Of a DNA stretch of 64,000 nucleotides, positions 1-8,943 are shown piece by piece. The translations under genes were made by a program, and so were the position numbers. How positions within the stretch are numbered: position 1 is the stretch's first letter; each line of letters opens with the position of its first letter. The DNA is taken from NCBI RefSeq assembly GCF_020194175.1, contig NZ_JADYVX010000004.1, positions 186,001 through 250,000 of the forward strand, given 5' to 3'. The notes beneath the pieces are model-generated. The model was not told where the DNA came from. It made no database searches and saw only the letters and a program-made list of their open reading frames with translations. This stretch comes from Bradyrhizobium sp. BRP22 (GTDB lineage: Bacteria; Pseudomonadota; Alphaproteobacteria; Rhizobiales; Xanthobacteraceae).

Positions 1-2
1 AT

Positions 3-377
3 GCCGGCAGCCCATTCACGACATGTATCTCGATGCGCGCGGCGCGTGGCCGCTTCGGCATGGTCGGCCCTGCCGCGATCTGGTTTCGTGTCGACCGGCC
101 GCTGATCGCGGGATCGCCGGTGTCGCAGGCGATGCGCGCGGTGGTCGCCGCCGATTTCAGTAACGGCACCTCGTCCGTGCTCGATTTTCGGGAGTGGACC
201 TTCATCAACGCCGACCTCACCGTGAACCTGGCGCGGCAGCCTGTCGGCGAGTGGATCCTGCTCGATGGCGAAAGCTGGATCGGACCCGACGGGGCGGGGC
301 TTGCGATGTCGCGTCTCGCCGACGAGCGCGGCTATTTCGGTCGCGCCGTGCAAAGCCTGGTGATCGAGAAGCGCTAG
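3..377 (+). CDS. Acyl-CoA thioesterase family protein, C-terminal fragment (cut by window start)
   Basis: The reading frame is open from the first bases of the window and stops at 377, so the N-terminal half lies outside. About 120 residues are visible. The order of segments (a hydrophobic strand with GPAAIWFRVDRPL, then FINADLTVNLARQP, then GEWILLDGESWIGPDGAGLA and a closing RGYFGRAVQSLVIEKR) is that of the second hotdog domain of TesB-like acyl-CoA thioesterases, which hydrolyse acyl-CoA to free acid and CoA in the cytoplasm. The family call rests on this pattern only; substrate length cannot be told. An ATG at 33 lies inside the domain and is not the start. Confidence 0.7.
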   Translation, partial: AGSPFTTCISMRAARGRFGMVGPAAIWFRVDRPLIAGSPVSQAMRAVVAADFSNGTSSVLDFREWTFINADLTVNLARQPVGEWILLDGESWIGPDGAGLAMSRLADERGYFGRAVQSLVIEKR

Positions 378-573
378 ACAGAATAGCGCGGCGAAAAATC
401 GTTGCTTCGCCTTGGAACGCTTCGATGCCGTGCGAGTTTGGCCCCTCGTTGAGGGCCATCATGAAGCGGGTTGATTTAGCCGCCGGCGGGCCGACGCTCA
501 CTGCCAGGCGAGCATCGGGCGTTGTTGCTGCCTATGATATTGTAACCAAGCTCTTTTCAAGCCGGAGCGTGCC

Positions 574-2625
574 GTGAGGCCGGGTCCTTCCTCCGAGCGT
601 GCGGTGGTCCTTGCCGCGACCCAGCGTGAAGCCGCCGAGACCGCCGGTCTGATCCGCGACGCCGGCTATTACGCCAACATCTGCGATGACCTGGATGCGC
701 TGAGGCGCGAGATCGGCAGCGGCGCGGGGCTCGCCGTGATCGCCGATGACGCGATCAAGGGCGCGGATTTGACCGGGCTGACGGGATGGCTCAACGATCA
801 GCCGGCATGGTCGGATTTCCCGATCGTGCTGTTAACGCGGGGCGGTAGCCTGGAGCGCGATCCGGGCGCGGTACGCCTCGGCAAGATCCTGGGCAACGTG
901 ACCTTCATCGAGCGCCCGTTTCATCCCACCACGCTTGCGAGCATCGTCGGCTCGGCAGTACGTGGCCGGCGCCGCCAGTACCAGAGCCGCGCCATCCTCG
1001 AAGACCTCACCGAAAGCGAGAGCCTGCTGCAGACCGCGCTGAATGCCGGGCAGCTCGGCGCGCTGGAATTGCATTTGCCGGAATTCGAGCTCGAGGCCTC
1101 GGACATCTGCAAAGCCTATTTCGGCCGCCGCGCCAGCGAGCCGTTCACCTATCAACAGCTTCTCGATTCCGTACATCCCGAGGACCGCGAGCGGCGGCTT
1201 GGCGTCCTGGAGCAAAGCATCCGTACTGGCAGGCATTACGCGATCGAATACCGCGTGATCTGGCCGGACGGCTCGCAACATTGGCTCGACGTGCGCGCCC
1301 GCGCGGTGCGGCGCCCAGATGGCAGCCTCAAATCGCTGGTCGGCGTGTGCTCCGACATCACCCTGCGCAAGACCGCCGAGATCGAGCGCGAGAACCTGCT
1401 GGCACAGCTCGCAGCCGAGCGCACTGCGCTTTCCGAACTGACGGCGACGCTGGAGCACCGCGTCGACCAGCGCACCGCCGACCTCCTGAAAGAAGTCGCG
1501 GCCCGCGAAAAGGCCCAGGAGCAGCTCCGCCATGCGCAGAAGATGGAGACCATCGGCCAGCTCACCGGCGGCATCGCGCACGACTTCAACAATCTCTTGA
1601 TGGCGGTGATGGGCAATCTCGAACTCCTGCGCAAGCGCCTGCCCGGCGACCAGCGCCTGCATCGCCTCATCGACGGCGCCATGCAGGGCGCCGAGCGCGG
1701 CGCCTCGCTGACGCAGCGGCTGCTCGCCTTCGCTCGCCAGCAGGACCTGCGCGTGGTGCCGGTCGATTTGCGCACGCTGGTCCAGGGCATGAGCAATCTG
1801 CTCGAGCGCTCTCTGGGGCCGCGGATCACGTTGCGCCTTGACCTGCCCGAAGGGCTGCCGCCGGCGCGGATCGACGCCAACCAGCTCGAGCTCGCGATCC
1901 TCAACCTCGCGATCAACGCGCGCGATGCGATGCCGGACGGCGGCATGATCGACATCAAGGTGTCGGAAGAACAGGCCGCGAGGGATCCGGCGCTCAAGCC
2001 GGGCGCCTATCTCAATCTGTCGGTGATAGACACCGGCACCGGGATGACTCCGGAAATCCTGAAGCGCGCGATCGAGCCGTTCTTCTCGTCAAAGCCGCTC
2101 GGCAAGGGCACCGGGCTCGGACTGTCGATGGTGCATGGGCTCGCCGTGCAGCTCGGCGGCACGCTGCAGCTCTCCAGTGTCGAAGGGGAGGGCACCACCG
2201 CGACGCTGATGCTGCCGGTGGCGACGGCCCTGGCGGAAGCCGCAAGCCCGGCGCCGCCATCGCGCAAGCTCAAGCGCTCCGCGGTGATCCTGTTCGTCGA
2301 CGACGATCCCCTGATCGCGATGTCGACCACGGAGATGCTGGAGGATCTCGGCCACCGCGTGATCGGCGCCACCTCTGGCCTGCACGCGCTCGATATCCTC
2401 CGCAGCGAGCAGCCGCTCGACCTGATGATGACAGATCATGTGATGCCTGGGATGACCGGGCTCGAGCTCGCCGCTGCCACGCGAAAGGTGCGCCCCTCGC
2501 TGCCGATCCTGCTCGCCACCGGCTATGCCGAACTGCCCGACGGCGTCCAGGTCGATTTGCCGCGACTGGCCAAGCCGTATCATCAGGACCAGTTGCGCGA
2601 TCGGCTGGACCAGTTGCTGCGGTGA
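574..2625 (+). CDS. Hybrid sensor histidine kinase (pseudo-receiver, PAS, HisKA, HATPase, receiver)
   Basis: Starts at GTG 574 with GGAG seven bases upstream. Residues about 8-130 look like a receiver-type fold without clear phosphorylation residues; 150-265 is a PAS/PAC unit; a coiled-coil linker (270-320) leads to the HisKA motif GIAHDFNN with H336 as phosphate acceptor. The HATPase has its N box at N448, DTGTGM and GKGTGLGLS. Residues 568-683 are a true receiver with VDDDP and D621 in MTDHVMPG. No membrane segments are present, so it should be a soluble kinase sensing an intracellular cue. The HDFNN kinase type with an attached receiver suggests phosphorelay to a separate partner, which is not next door. 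Confidence 0.9.
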   Translation: MRPGPSSERAVVLAATQREAAETAGLIRDAGYYANICDDLDALRREIGSGAGLAVIADDAIKGADLTGLTGWLNDQPAWSDFPIVLLTRGGSLERDPGAVRLGKILGNVTFIERPFHPTTLASIVGSAVRGRRRQYQSRAILEDLTESESLLQTALNAGQLGALELHLPEFELEASDICKAYFGRRASEPFTYQQLLDSVHPEDRERRLGVLEQSIRTGRHYAIEYRVIWPDGSQHWLDVRARAVRRPDGSLKSLVGVCSDITLRKTAEIERENLLAQLAAERTALSELTATLEHRVDQRTADLLKEVAAREKAQEQLRHAQKMETIGQLTGGIAHDFNNLLMAVMGNLELLRKRLPGDQRLHRLIDGAMQGAERGASLTQRLLAFARQQDLRVVPVDLRTLVQGMSNLLERSLGPRITLRLDLPEGLPPARIDANQLELAILNLAINARDAMPDGGMIDIKVSEEQAARDPALKPGAYLNLSVIDTGTGMTPEILKRAIEPFFSSKPLGKGTGLGLSMVHGLAVQLGGTLQLSSVEGEGTTATLMLPVATALAEAASPAPPSRKLKRSAVILFVDDDPLIAMSTTEMLEDLGHRVIGATSGLHALDILRSEQPLDLMMTDHVMPGMTGLELAAATRKVRPSLPILLATGYAELPDGVQVDLPRLAKPYHQDQLRDRLDQLLR

Positions 2626-2635
2626 GAGAGCTCTG

Positions 2636-2775
2636 GCGACGCCGGTGGCCTCATGGTTCGAGACGGCGCTTCGCGCCTCCTCACCATGAGGGTCTAGATT
2701 TACGCTGAGCTCTCAGACCCTCATGGTGAGGAGCGCGCTTGCGCGCGTCTCGAACCATGAGGCCACCGGCGTCGC
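2636..2775. repeat. Long inverted repeat between convergent genes
   Basis: Perfect 28-bp arms at 2636-2663 and 2748-2775, continuing inward as imperfect complements to about 2695 and 2715. Each arm contains a smaller palindrome of the type CCTCATGGTTCGAGAC...CCATGAGG (2649-2691 and 2719-2762). It fills the gap between the kinase gene and the convergent ligase gene and could fold into a large cruciform acting as a bidirectional terminator. A related single copy lies at 33752-33797. Confidence 0.85.
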
Positions 2776-2779
2776 AACG

Positions 2780-4342
2780 TCACCCCACCATCCGCTCGCG
2801 GCCGGCCCAGAAGCTCGCCTTCAACACCTTCTTGTCGACCTTGCCGACGCCCGTCATCGGCAATTCCTTCACAAAGCGGATCTGCTTCGGCGCGTGCGCC
2901 GAGCCCTTCTTCGCCTTCACCAGGTTGATCAGCTCGTCCGCGTCCGGCCGCGCGCCGTCGCGGGCGACGACAACAGCGGTGACGGCCTCGCCCCATTTGT
3001 CGTCGGGCACGCCGACCACCGCCACCATCGCCACGTCCGCGTGCTGCGACAGCACGTCCTCGACCTCGCGCGGAAAGATGTTGAAGCCGCCGGAGACGAT
3101 CATGTCCTTCTTGCGATCCAGGATGTACATATAGCCGCGCTCGTCGGCGCGGGCGATGTCGCCGGTATGCAGCCAGCCGTTCTTGAGCGTCTCCGCTGTC
3201 GTCTCCGGCCGCTTCCAGTATTCCGCCATCACATGCGGCGCGCGCACGCAGATCTCGCCCGCCTCGCCAGCTCTGACCTCCTCGTCATTGTCGTCGAGGA
3301 TCTTCACGTTGCAGACCGCGATCGGGAAGCCGCAGGACAGGAACAGCTCCGGCGTCTTCGGATCATGATCGGCCTTGCGCAGCACCGAGACCGGATAGCA
3401 TTCGGTCTGGCCATAGAGCTGCGAGAACACCGGCCCGATCCGCTCGATGCCTTCGACCAGCCGGCTCGGCGACATCGCCGAGGCGCCATAAAGCAATAGT
3501 TCAAGCGAGGAGAGGTCGGTCTTGTCCAACGCGGGATGATCGAGCAGCACATAGATCATGGTCGGCACGAACAGCGTGAAGTTGATCTTCTCCCGCTCGA
3601 TCGTCCTGAACACGGCCTCTGGATCAAAACCTTTCAGCATATGCACAGTGCCGCCGCGCATCAGCGCCGGCAGCACCTTTGTCCCGGCGACGTGGCTGAT
3701 CGGCGCCACCGTGAGATAGCGCGGCGTCTCGGGGATCTCGAAATCGGCAAGGACGGCGCCGGCGAAGCCGCCATATTCGCGGTGACAACGCAGCGCGCCC
3801 TTGGATTTGCCCGTCGTGCCGCCGGTGTAGTTCAGTGTCGCGATGTCATCAGGTCCGGCGAGGCAGCGCGCGGTAGCGTGCCCTGCCTGCTCGATCGCCT
3901 GCAAGAGGTCGATGCCGTAGTCGGCGGGGCCGAGCGTGAACACGGTTTTGACGCCTGTCGCCTTCGCGGCGAGCTCGCCGCCGCGGTCACGGAAGCTCGC
4001 CGCATCGACGATCAGCATCTGGGCGTCCGAATCCTCGATCTGGAATAATTGGTCGTCCAGCGATCCCAACGGATGCAGCCAGGTGATCGCAAGTCGTGCG
4101 AGCTGCGCGGCGACGCCAGCGCACCAGGTGTCGGCGCGGTTGGCGGTCAGCAGCGCGATGCGAGTGCCGGGGGTAAAGCCGAGCCGCATGAACACGTTCT
4201 GCATCCGCCCGATCAGGTCGGTGGCGCCCTGGTAGGTGATCGATCCACCCGGCCAACTGAAAGCAGTGCGCGAGGGATAGCGCGCCAGCGCTCGCAGCGT
4301 CTGCTCGCACACCGGTGGAAACGCATAGAGCGGATGGTTCAT
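2780..4342 (-). CDS. AMP-dependent acyl-CoA ligase (long-chain fatty acid/aromatic acid type)
   Basis: 520 residues, full length for the ANL superfamily. The P-loop-like motif TLNYTGGTTGKSKGA, the YGQTE adenylation motif, the hinge region WLHTGDIARADERGYMYILDRKKDMIVSGGFNIFPREVE and the C-terminal catalytic lysine in TGVGKVDKKVLK are all present. It should convert a carboxylic acid, ATP and CoA into acyl-CoA, AMP and PPi; the substrate cannot be read from sequence. It is divergent from the nitronate monooxygenase gene across about 110 bp and is one of four such ligases in the window. Confidence 0.9.
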   Translation of the reverse strand: MNHPLYAFPPVCEQTLRALARYPSRTAFSWPGGSITYQGATDLIGRMQNVFMRLGFTPGTRIALLTANRADTWCAGVAAQLARLAITWLHPLGSLDDQLFQIEDSDAQMLIVDAASFRDRGGELAAKATGVKTVFTLGPADYGIDLLQAIEQAGHATARCLAGPDDIATLNYTGGTTGKSKGALRCHREYGGFAGAVLADFEIPETPRYLTVAPISHVAGTKVLPALMRGGTVHMLKGFDPEAVFRTIEREKINFTLFVPTMIYVLLDHPALDKTDLSSLELLLYGASAMSPSRLVEGIERIGPVFSQLYGQTECYPVSVLRKADHDPKTPELFLSCGFPIAVCNVKILDDNDEEVRAGEAGEICVRAPHVMAEYWKRPETTAETLKNGWLHTGDIARADERGYMYILDRKKDMIVSGGFNIFPREVEDVLSQHADVAMVAVVGVPDDKWGEAVTAVVVARDGARPDADELINLVKAKKGSAHAPKQIRFVKELPMTGVGKVDKKVLKASFWAGRERMVG

Positions 4343-4453
4343 TCCGAAAATTCCTCCCCGTCGGTTTTGTGTCTAGCAATTCTTCGTGCCAATGTTGGCG
4401 ATGACGCTAGCACAACAAGGAAGCGGCTCAAGCCGGGAGAGGGAAGAAACGTC

Positions 4454-5416
4454 TTGCCATCGAACAACATTCGCTCGCGCTTTCGCGAGCGCCTCTCGCT
4501 GCCGCTGATCGCGGCGCCGATGTTCCTGGTCTCCGGTGTCGAGCTGGTGGTAGCCGCCCGCCGCAATGGCGTGATTGGCTCCTTCCCCACGGTGAATTGC
4601 CGCGACACGGAACAGCTCGATCAGTGGCTCGCGGAGATCGAGGATCGATTGCAGCGCCATTCCGACGCAAGCGGGAAAGCGACCGCGCCGATCTGCCCGA
4701 ACCTGATCGTGCACCGCTCGAATGCGCGGCTGCAGCAGGATCTGGACGTGCTGCTGCGTCACACGCCGGAGATGGTCATCACGTCGGTCGGCTCGCCGGC
4801 GCCGGTTGCAAAACCGCTGCATGATGCAGGCGCGCTGGTGTTCGCCGATGTCGCCTCGATCCGCCACGCCGAACGCGCGATTGAGGCCGGCGCCGATGGA
4901 TTGGTGCTGCTCACCGCGGGCGCGGGCGGGCAGACCGGCTGGCTCAATCCGTTCGTGTTCGTGCGCGCGGTCCGCGCCTTCTTCGATGGTCCGATCGTGC
5001 TGGCCGGCGGCATCTCGGATGGCCACGCGCTCCGCGCCGCCGAAGCGCTCGGCTGCGACCTCGCCTATATGGGCACCAAATTCATCGCCACGCGCGAGAG
5101 CATGGCGGATATCAGGTACAAGGAGATGCTGGTCGCAAGCACCGCCGATGACATCCTGCTGACTACAGCTTTCACCGGGCTGCAGACCAACATGCTGCGC
5201 CGCTCGATCGAAGCCGCCGGCCTCGACCCGGACAACCTGCCCCTGCGCGGCGCCATCGACATCGGCAAGGATATCGATATCGGTGCCCGCGAAAGCCGCC
5301 CGAAACGCTGGCGCGACATCTGGAGCGCCGGCCATTCGGTCTCCGGCGTGACGGAGGTGCTTTCCGTGGATGAGTTGGTGGCGCGGACGGCCGAGGAATA
5401 TCGCGCAGCCCTGTAG
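4454..5416 (+). CDS. Nitronate monooxygenase / 2-nitropropane dioxygenase family flavoprotein
   Basis: The frame is open far upstream, but homology begins at LPSNNIRSRFRERLSLPLIAAPMFLVSG. The best start is TTG 4454, preceded by GAGAGGGAAG at good spacing; the first in-frame ATG (4520) would delete the first barrel strand. The 320 residues form the TIM barrel of the FMN-dependent NMO family, with AGAGGQTG as part of the FMN-binding loop, LAGGISDG as the phosphate-binding loop and LAYMGTKFIATRES near the end. These enzymes oxidise nitronates, but many relatives have unknown substrates. A paralogue is cut off at the right end of the window. Confidence 0.82.
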   Translation: MPSNNIRSRFRERLSLPLIAAPMFLVSGVELVVAARRNGVIGSFPTVNCRDTEQLDQWLAEIEDRLQRHSDASGKATAPICPNLIVHRSNARLQQDLDVLLRHTPEMVITSVGSPAPVAKPLHDAGALVFADVASIRHAERAIEAGADGLVLLTAGAGGQTGWLNPFVFVRAVRAFFDGPIVLAGGISDGHALRAAEALGCDLAYMGTKFIATRESMADIRYKEMLVASTADDILLTTAFTGLQTNMLRRSIEAAGLDPDNLPLRGAIDIGKDIDIGARESRPKRWRDIWSAGHSVSGVTEVLSVDELVARTAEEYRAAL

Positions 5417-5789
5417 CCCGCATGGAGCGAAGCGTCATCCGGGTCAGGCCGCGCCGTCTTCGAAGAACCCGGATTGCGCTTCGAGGCTGAGCAAGTATTC
5501 AATCGTCCAGCAGCCCAGTAGAAATCTGTTCGCCCCAGCAGCCATTGATGTGAGGAATATTCTGTCATCGGCACTGTACAGGCAACATAGAGGAACGGTG
5601 TTCTACGAGGTCGACAGCGGCCCGAGTACTTGCTCAGCCTCTTCGCTCCATCCGGGCTACGATTTAATTCGCCACGGAATGCCAATCTCCACTTAACCCG
5701 GCATTAACTACGTTCGCCCCAACAATAGCCGCGCAGGACAGCCCGCCGTCTCATGGGCCGGGCTGGCGCAGAATCTGAGGGGACGCGAC
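5417..5789. other. Gene-free 373 bp holding a split palindromic repeat and a MITE-like insert
   Basis: Left half-repeat GTAGCCCGCATGGAGCG at about 5415 and right half-repeat TTCGCTCCATCCGGGCTAC at about 5642-5660 belong to one dispersed palindrome interrupted by the small element described separately. The remaining bases before GTG 5790 contain AGGGG as ribosome-binding site. I see no convincing gene here. Confidence 0.7.
5483..5641. mobile_element. MITE-like element (about 159 bp) inserted in a palindromic repeat
   Basis: Terminal inverted repeats of 18 bp with one mismatch: GAGGCTGAGCAAGTATTC at 5483-5500 and its complement at 5624-5641. Removing the element, with a 3-4 bp duplication (TTC or CTTC) on both sides, restores a continuous stem sequence GCGCTTCGCTCCATCCGGG, as expected for insertion into a pre-existing repeat. 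There is no internal ORF, so it would have to be moved by a transposase encoded elsewhere. Confidence 0.6.
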
Positions 5790-6035
5790 GTGCTTCTTGA
5801 GGCCTTTCTCACCAAAACACCGGCGACCCTCGATGAGCTCTGGATTCGCGTCCATCACGCATTGCAGCGCCATCCGCTCTGTCGCAACGTCGAATTCGAG
5901 ATCGTCAGGATGCCGCGAACCCGCCGGACCAACTGGACCATCAGCCTGCATTCGGTATCGGGGTCCGCGCTGTTCGAAGCCCATGAGATCGTAGCCGACA
6001 TCCAGGAAGCCTATGAGCTGGCCGCCGCGGCCTGA
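5790..6035 (+). CDS. Small conserved hypothetical protein
   Basis: 81 residues from GTG 5790 with AGGGG upstream. It begins LLEAFLTKTPATLDELWIRVHHALQRHPLCRNVEFEIVRMPR and ends EIVADIQEAYELAAAA. There is no signal peptide or membrane segment. The balanced amphipathic composition and a good ribosome-binding site argue that it is real. I do not recognise a named family. It is followed by another hypothetical gene on the same strand. Confidence 0.6.
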   Translation: MLLEAFLTKTPATLDELWIRVHHALQRHPLCRNVEFEIVRMPRTRRTNWTISLHSVSGSALFEAHEIVADIQEAYELAAAA

Positions 6036-6094
6036 GTTTCCCTGGTTTCGTTGCGATTTTTTCGACTTTTCCTCGCGATCGCGGTTCCGAGGGC

Positions 6095-6877
6095 ATGCTA
6101 ACGCCGCAATTGGCGTTCAATTTCGAGAGACGTCCGGCCGGGATGGAGACGTTGTTGACTAGGGCCATGACCATCATCGCGCTGACCTGCTTCCTTGTGG
6201 TTGGCGCCGCCGCAACCAGCATTTTGAGCCGTGACAGCGTGCCGATGCCGCGCAGCGTCGCGGAGGACTCTGCGCCTGTTCATCCGGTCTCCAATAAGGA
6301 GAGCAAGAAGGACCGCCTCGCTGTGGTGGCCTACGCGCTCGCCGCCTACGAGCCGCCGCAGCAGACCCCGGCGCAGGCGCAGCTTCAGGCCCAGGCACAG
6401 GCTGCGATCCCTGATGTCGCGACCTCGCTGCGCCAGGCCTATGCCTCGACCGAGCCCGCCGATGTCGGGCTGCCGAAATTGACCGAGCCCGCCAACGAGC
6501 CTGCAACCGCCCAGCCGACGGCGCCGGCCCCCGCGAAGCCGAAGGCGGCGGCCAAGCCCGCACTGCAGAAGAACTACGCGCTGCTCAGCGACGCCCAGAT
6601 CGCCGGCATCAAGGACCGACTGAAGCTGACATCGTCGCAGGAATATTACTGGCCGGCGGTCGAAACTGCGCTCCGCGCGGTCGCCCGCAAGATCCACCAG
6701 AAGCGCCAGGCTGATCCGAACGTAACCGGCGTTCCGATCGATCCGGATTCCGACGAAGTGCAGCAATTGAAATCGGCCGCCATGCCGCTTCTGTTCCAGC
6801 TTCGCGAGGACCAGAAGAACGAAGTCCGCTCGCTCGCCCGCATCATCGGCCTGGAAAAAGTCGCCGCGATGATCTGA
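6095..6877 (+). CDS. Hypothetical membrane-anchored protein with Ala/Pro linker
   Basis: 260 residues if started at ATG 6095; ATG 6143 or 6167, closer to the membrane segment, are alternatives. One transmembrane or signal-anchor segment (AMTIIALTCFLVVGAAA, about residues 24-40) is followed by a long Gln/Ala/Pro-rich linker (about 80-165). A compact C-terminal domain contains LSDAQIAGIKDRLKLTSSQEYYWPAVETALRAVARKI, which resembles the LTxxQ-type helical domains of exported rhizobial proteins. Probably periplasmic with a tethered helical domain; function unknown. Confidence 0.65.
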   Translation: MLTPQLAFNFERRPAGMETLLTRAMTIIALTCFLVVGAAATSILSRDSVPMPRSVAEDSAPVHPVSNKESKKDRLAVVAYALAAYEPPQQTPAQAQLQAQAQAAIPDVATSLRQAYASTEPADVGLPKLTEPANEPATAQPTAPAPAKPKAAAKPALQKNYALLSDAQIAGIKDRLKLTSSQEYYWPAVETALRAVARKIHQKRQADPNVTGVPIDPDSDEVQQLKSAAMPLLFQLREDQKNEVRSLARIIGLEKVAAMI

Positions 6878-6942
6878 GCGGTGCGCTCGCCGCTCGAAGC
6901 AGCACGTGACGATGGCGCGACTCGCCCGTCAGATTTGCGCGA

Positions 6943-7289
6943 TCAATGCAGCAAATCGTACGCCGCTGCGCGATTGATGTCGGCCAGGCGACGGTCGGCA
7001 TTGGCCTGAAGATCGAGGCTTCCGACCAGGTCGAGCAGGCGCTGATAGGCATGGTCCGCGACGTCAACGGGCATAGCCTCTCATCGAAGGCTTCGATGTA
7101 GCCACCGACGAGGTCGCTCAGCAGCCGGCATAACGCCTGCTGCCCGGGCTCATCCCTCATCAACGCGCGTGCATCGGGCAGATCGACGCTGTTTCGCTTC
7201 ATCAGGAGCTTTGCAACGATCCCGATGACGAAGAACGGTGCAACGTAGATCACGAACACTTCAAGTGCGCGCACGGAACCGCTCCACAT
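6943..7289 (-). pseudogene. Frameshifted small membrane protein gene
   Basis: From ATG 7289 the frame reads MWSGSVRALEVFVIYVAPFFVIGIVAKLL (one clear membrane helix), then a soluble part ending ...LVGGYIEAFDE. Near 7080 the coherent protein moves to another frame, VDVADHAYQRLLDLVGSL...INRAAAYDLLH, with a stop at 6943-6945. The literal frame instead runs into Cys/Ser-rich nonsense to 6843. One indel near 7080 explains both halves; it could be a genuine mutation or a sequencing error. Confidence 0.6.
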
Positions 7290-7295
7290 GCTCTG

Positions 7296-7320
7296 GACCC
7301 TGTCATTATGACACAGGGTC
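7296..7320 (-). terminator. Palindrome downstream of the LysR gene
   Basis: Eight-base arms GACCCTGT and ACAGGGTC with a 9-base loop, between the LysR stop (7363) and the start of the frameshifted membrane gene (7289). It may be a weak terminator or an operator; there is no T-run. Confidence 0.35.
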
Positions 7321-7362
7321 TTTGACCGCGTATCGCAAGCGGCGATCTGAGGTTTTCTTGCG

Positions 7363-8292
7363 CTAGAGCATGCTCCCACCTGCCGTTCGAAGTGCCGGAG
7401 GCGCTGACGTAGCTGCCTGCGTCAGGAGCCATGCACGAAATGCCGAGAGCAGGGGATTGTCGGCTTTCTCTTCCGGGCAGGCGAAATAGTACGAGCCGAC
7501 GCTTCTCAACGTGAGGCTCGACAGCACCTTCAGCTTGCCGGAGGTCAACTGGTCGGAAATCAGGAATTCAGGAAGCAGCGCGACGCCAAGGCCGGAGTTC
7601 GCCGCGCTGATTAAAGTAGATTGAATATCGAAGCGTGGCCCGCGGATCACATTCGTGCCGCCAAGTTCCGCAGCATCGAACCAGCGACGCCATGCATCGG
7701 GTCGCGTGACCAGATGCAGAAGCCGCAATTCGGCAATCTCACTCGGTCGCAGTTCGGCGCGCTTGCCGATAAGCGTCGGCGATCCGACCGGCAGGAGGAC
7801 CTCGTCGAACAGATAGTCTGCTTGCGTGCCGGGCCAGTCGGGCTCACCGAAATATAGCGCACCATCGAGCGCGGTCTCGCTGAAGAAGAAGCGCGTGTTG
7901 CGCGCACTCACGTTGACGGCAATGCCGGGATTTTGAGCATAGAAGTCCGGCAGGCGCGGAATGAGCCATTGGGTGCCGACGGTGGGCAGCACCGCGACGT
8001 CCAGAACCGTGCCGTCGGCTTCGTAGCCCATGACCTCGAGCGTATCGCGCTCGATCCGCTCGATCGTTTGCGCCACGCGGGTGCTGTAGGCTGTTCCGGC
8101 GCGCGTCAGGGTGATCCGCTTTTTGATCCGGTGGAAGAGTTTGACGCCGAGCTGCGTCTCCAGTTGCGCGATCTGGCGCGAGACCGCACTTTCGGTCAGT
8201 GCGAGTTCGCTCGCGGCACGCGTGACGCTGAGGTGCTTGGCAGCCGCGCTGAAGGCCATCAGCGCGCCGAGGCTGGGTATTCTGCGGCGCAT
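7363..8292 (-). CDS. LysR family transcriptional regulator (GcvA-like)
   Basis: 309 residues. The N-terminal winged helix-turn-helix (RIPSLGALMAFSAAAKHLSVTRAASELALTESAVSRQIAQLE) and the following LysR substrate-binding domain are complete; the opening IPSLGAL...FSAAAKHLS is the pattern of the GcvA subgroup. It is divergent from the cupin/FAD monooxygenase/Bug genes across 177 bp, so it most probably controls that catabolic set, with a small-molecule inducer bound by the C-terminal domain. The inducer is unknown. Confidence 0.88.
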   Translation of the reverse strand: MRRRIPSLGALMAFSAAAKHLSVTRAASELALTESAVSRQIAQLETQLGVKLFHRIKKRITLTRAGTAYSTRVAQTIERIERDTLEVMGYEADGTVLDVAVLPTVGTQWLIPRLPDFYAQNPGIAVNVSARNTRFFFSETALDGALYFGEPDWPGTQADYLFDEVLLPVGSPTLIGKRAELRPSEIAELRLLHLVTRPDAWRRWFDAAELGGTNVIRGPRFDIQSTLISAANSGLGVALLPEFLISDQLTSGKLKVLSSLTLRSVGSYYFACPEEKADNPLLSAFRAWLLTQAATSAPPALRTAGGSML

Positions 8293-8469
8293 AGTTCATT
8301 CCAAAAACGCAAGACATCCGCAGATTAAATTGTTTGCACGCCTAAACACAAGGCAACAAACTGGGTAGATGGCGAAAGTCCATGGAGCGGCGGGCCTTTA
8401 TCAACGCCGTGCCATCAATGGCGTCGGGAATTGCAGGCTTTTCGACGATTAACTTCAAGGAGCATATTC

Positions 8470-8856
8470 GTGGCGGTCAACAAACTGCATGACGAGTTCC
8501 ACACGCTCGACATGGAGAGCGGCTGGCAGCTTCCCGAGGGCTACGATCCCAAGTCGGGCGCACTGGAGAAGATTTTGTCCGGATCGCTGGACACCGCGAA
8601 CAAGCGCGGTAGCCGGACGCGACTGCTGAAATTCCCTCCGGGCCTGTTCACCAAGCAGCAGATCGTTCACGACCACTGGGAAGAAGTCTTTCTGGTCTCC
8701 GGCGACCTGACCGTCGGCAATGACGTGAACGGGCAAGGCGGCACGCCGTTCGCAGGATACACCTACGCCGTCAGGCCGCCGGGCGCATGGCACGGTCCGC
8801 TCAAATCTGAAGGCGGCTGCCTGCTTCTCGAAATGCACTACTACGATCCAGCCTGA
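8470..8856 (+). CDS. Cupin domain protein
   Basis: Start chosen at GTG 8470 because AAGGAG lies eight bases upstream; a TTG at 8431 has none. 128 residues with the cupin metal-binding pattern HDHWEEVFLVSGDL and GAWHGPLKSEGGCLLLEMHYY. Small single-domain cupins of this type often act as dioxygenases or isomerases or bind intermediates. It is the first gene of a set with an FAD monooxygenase and a Bug-type binding protein, all divergent from the LysR gene, so a role in ring or acid catabolism is likely but unproven. Confidence 0.8.
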   Translation: MAVNKLHDEFHTLDMESGWQLPEGYDPKSGALEKILSGSLDTANKRGSRTRLLKFPPGLFTKQQIVHDHWEEVFLVSGDLTVGNDVNGQGGTPFAGYTYAVRPPGAWHGPLKSEGGCLLLEMHYYDPA

Positions 8857-8943
8857 GGCGGCAGACACATTGACTGGCGCCCTCTTTCGCGCTGGCGCCG
8901 ATGAGAGCCGAGGCTCGAAATTTCTCCAAGAGGTCTGGATACA

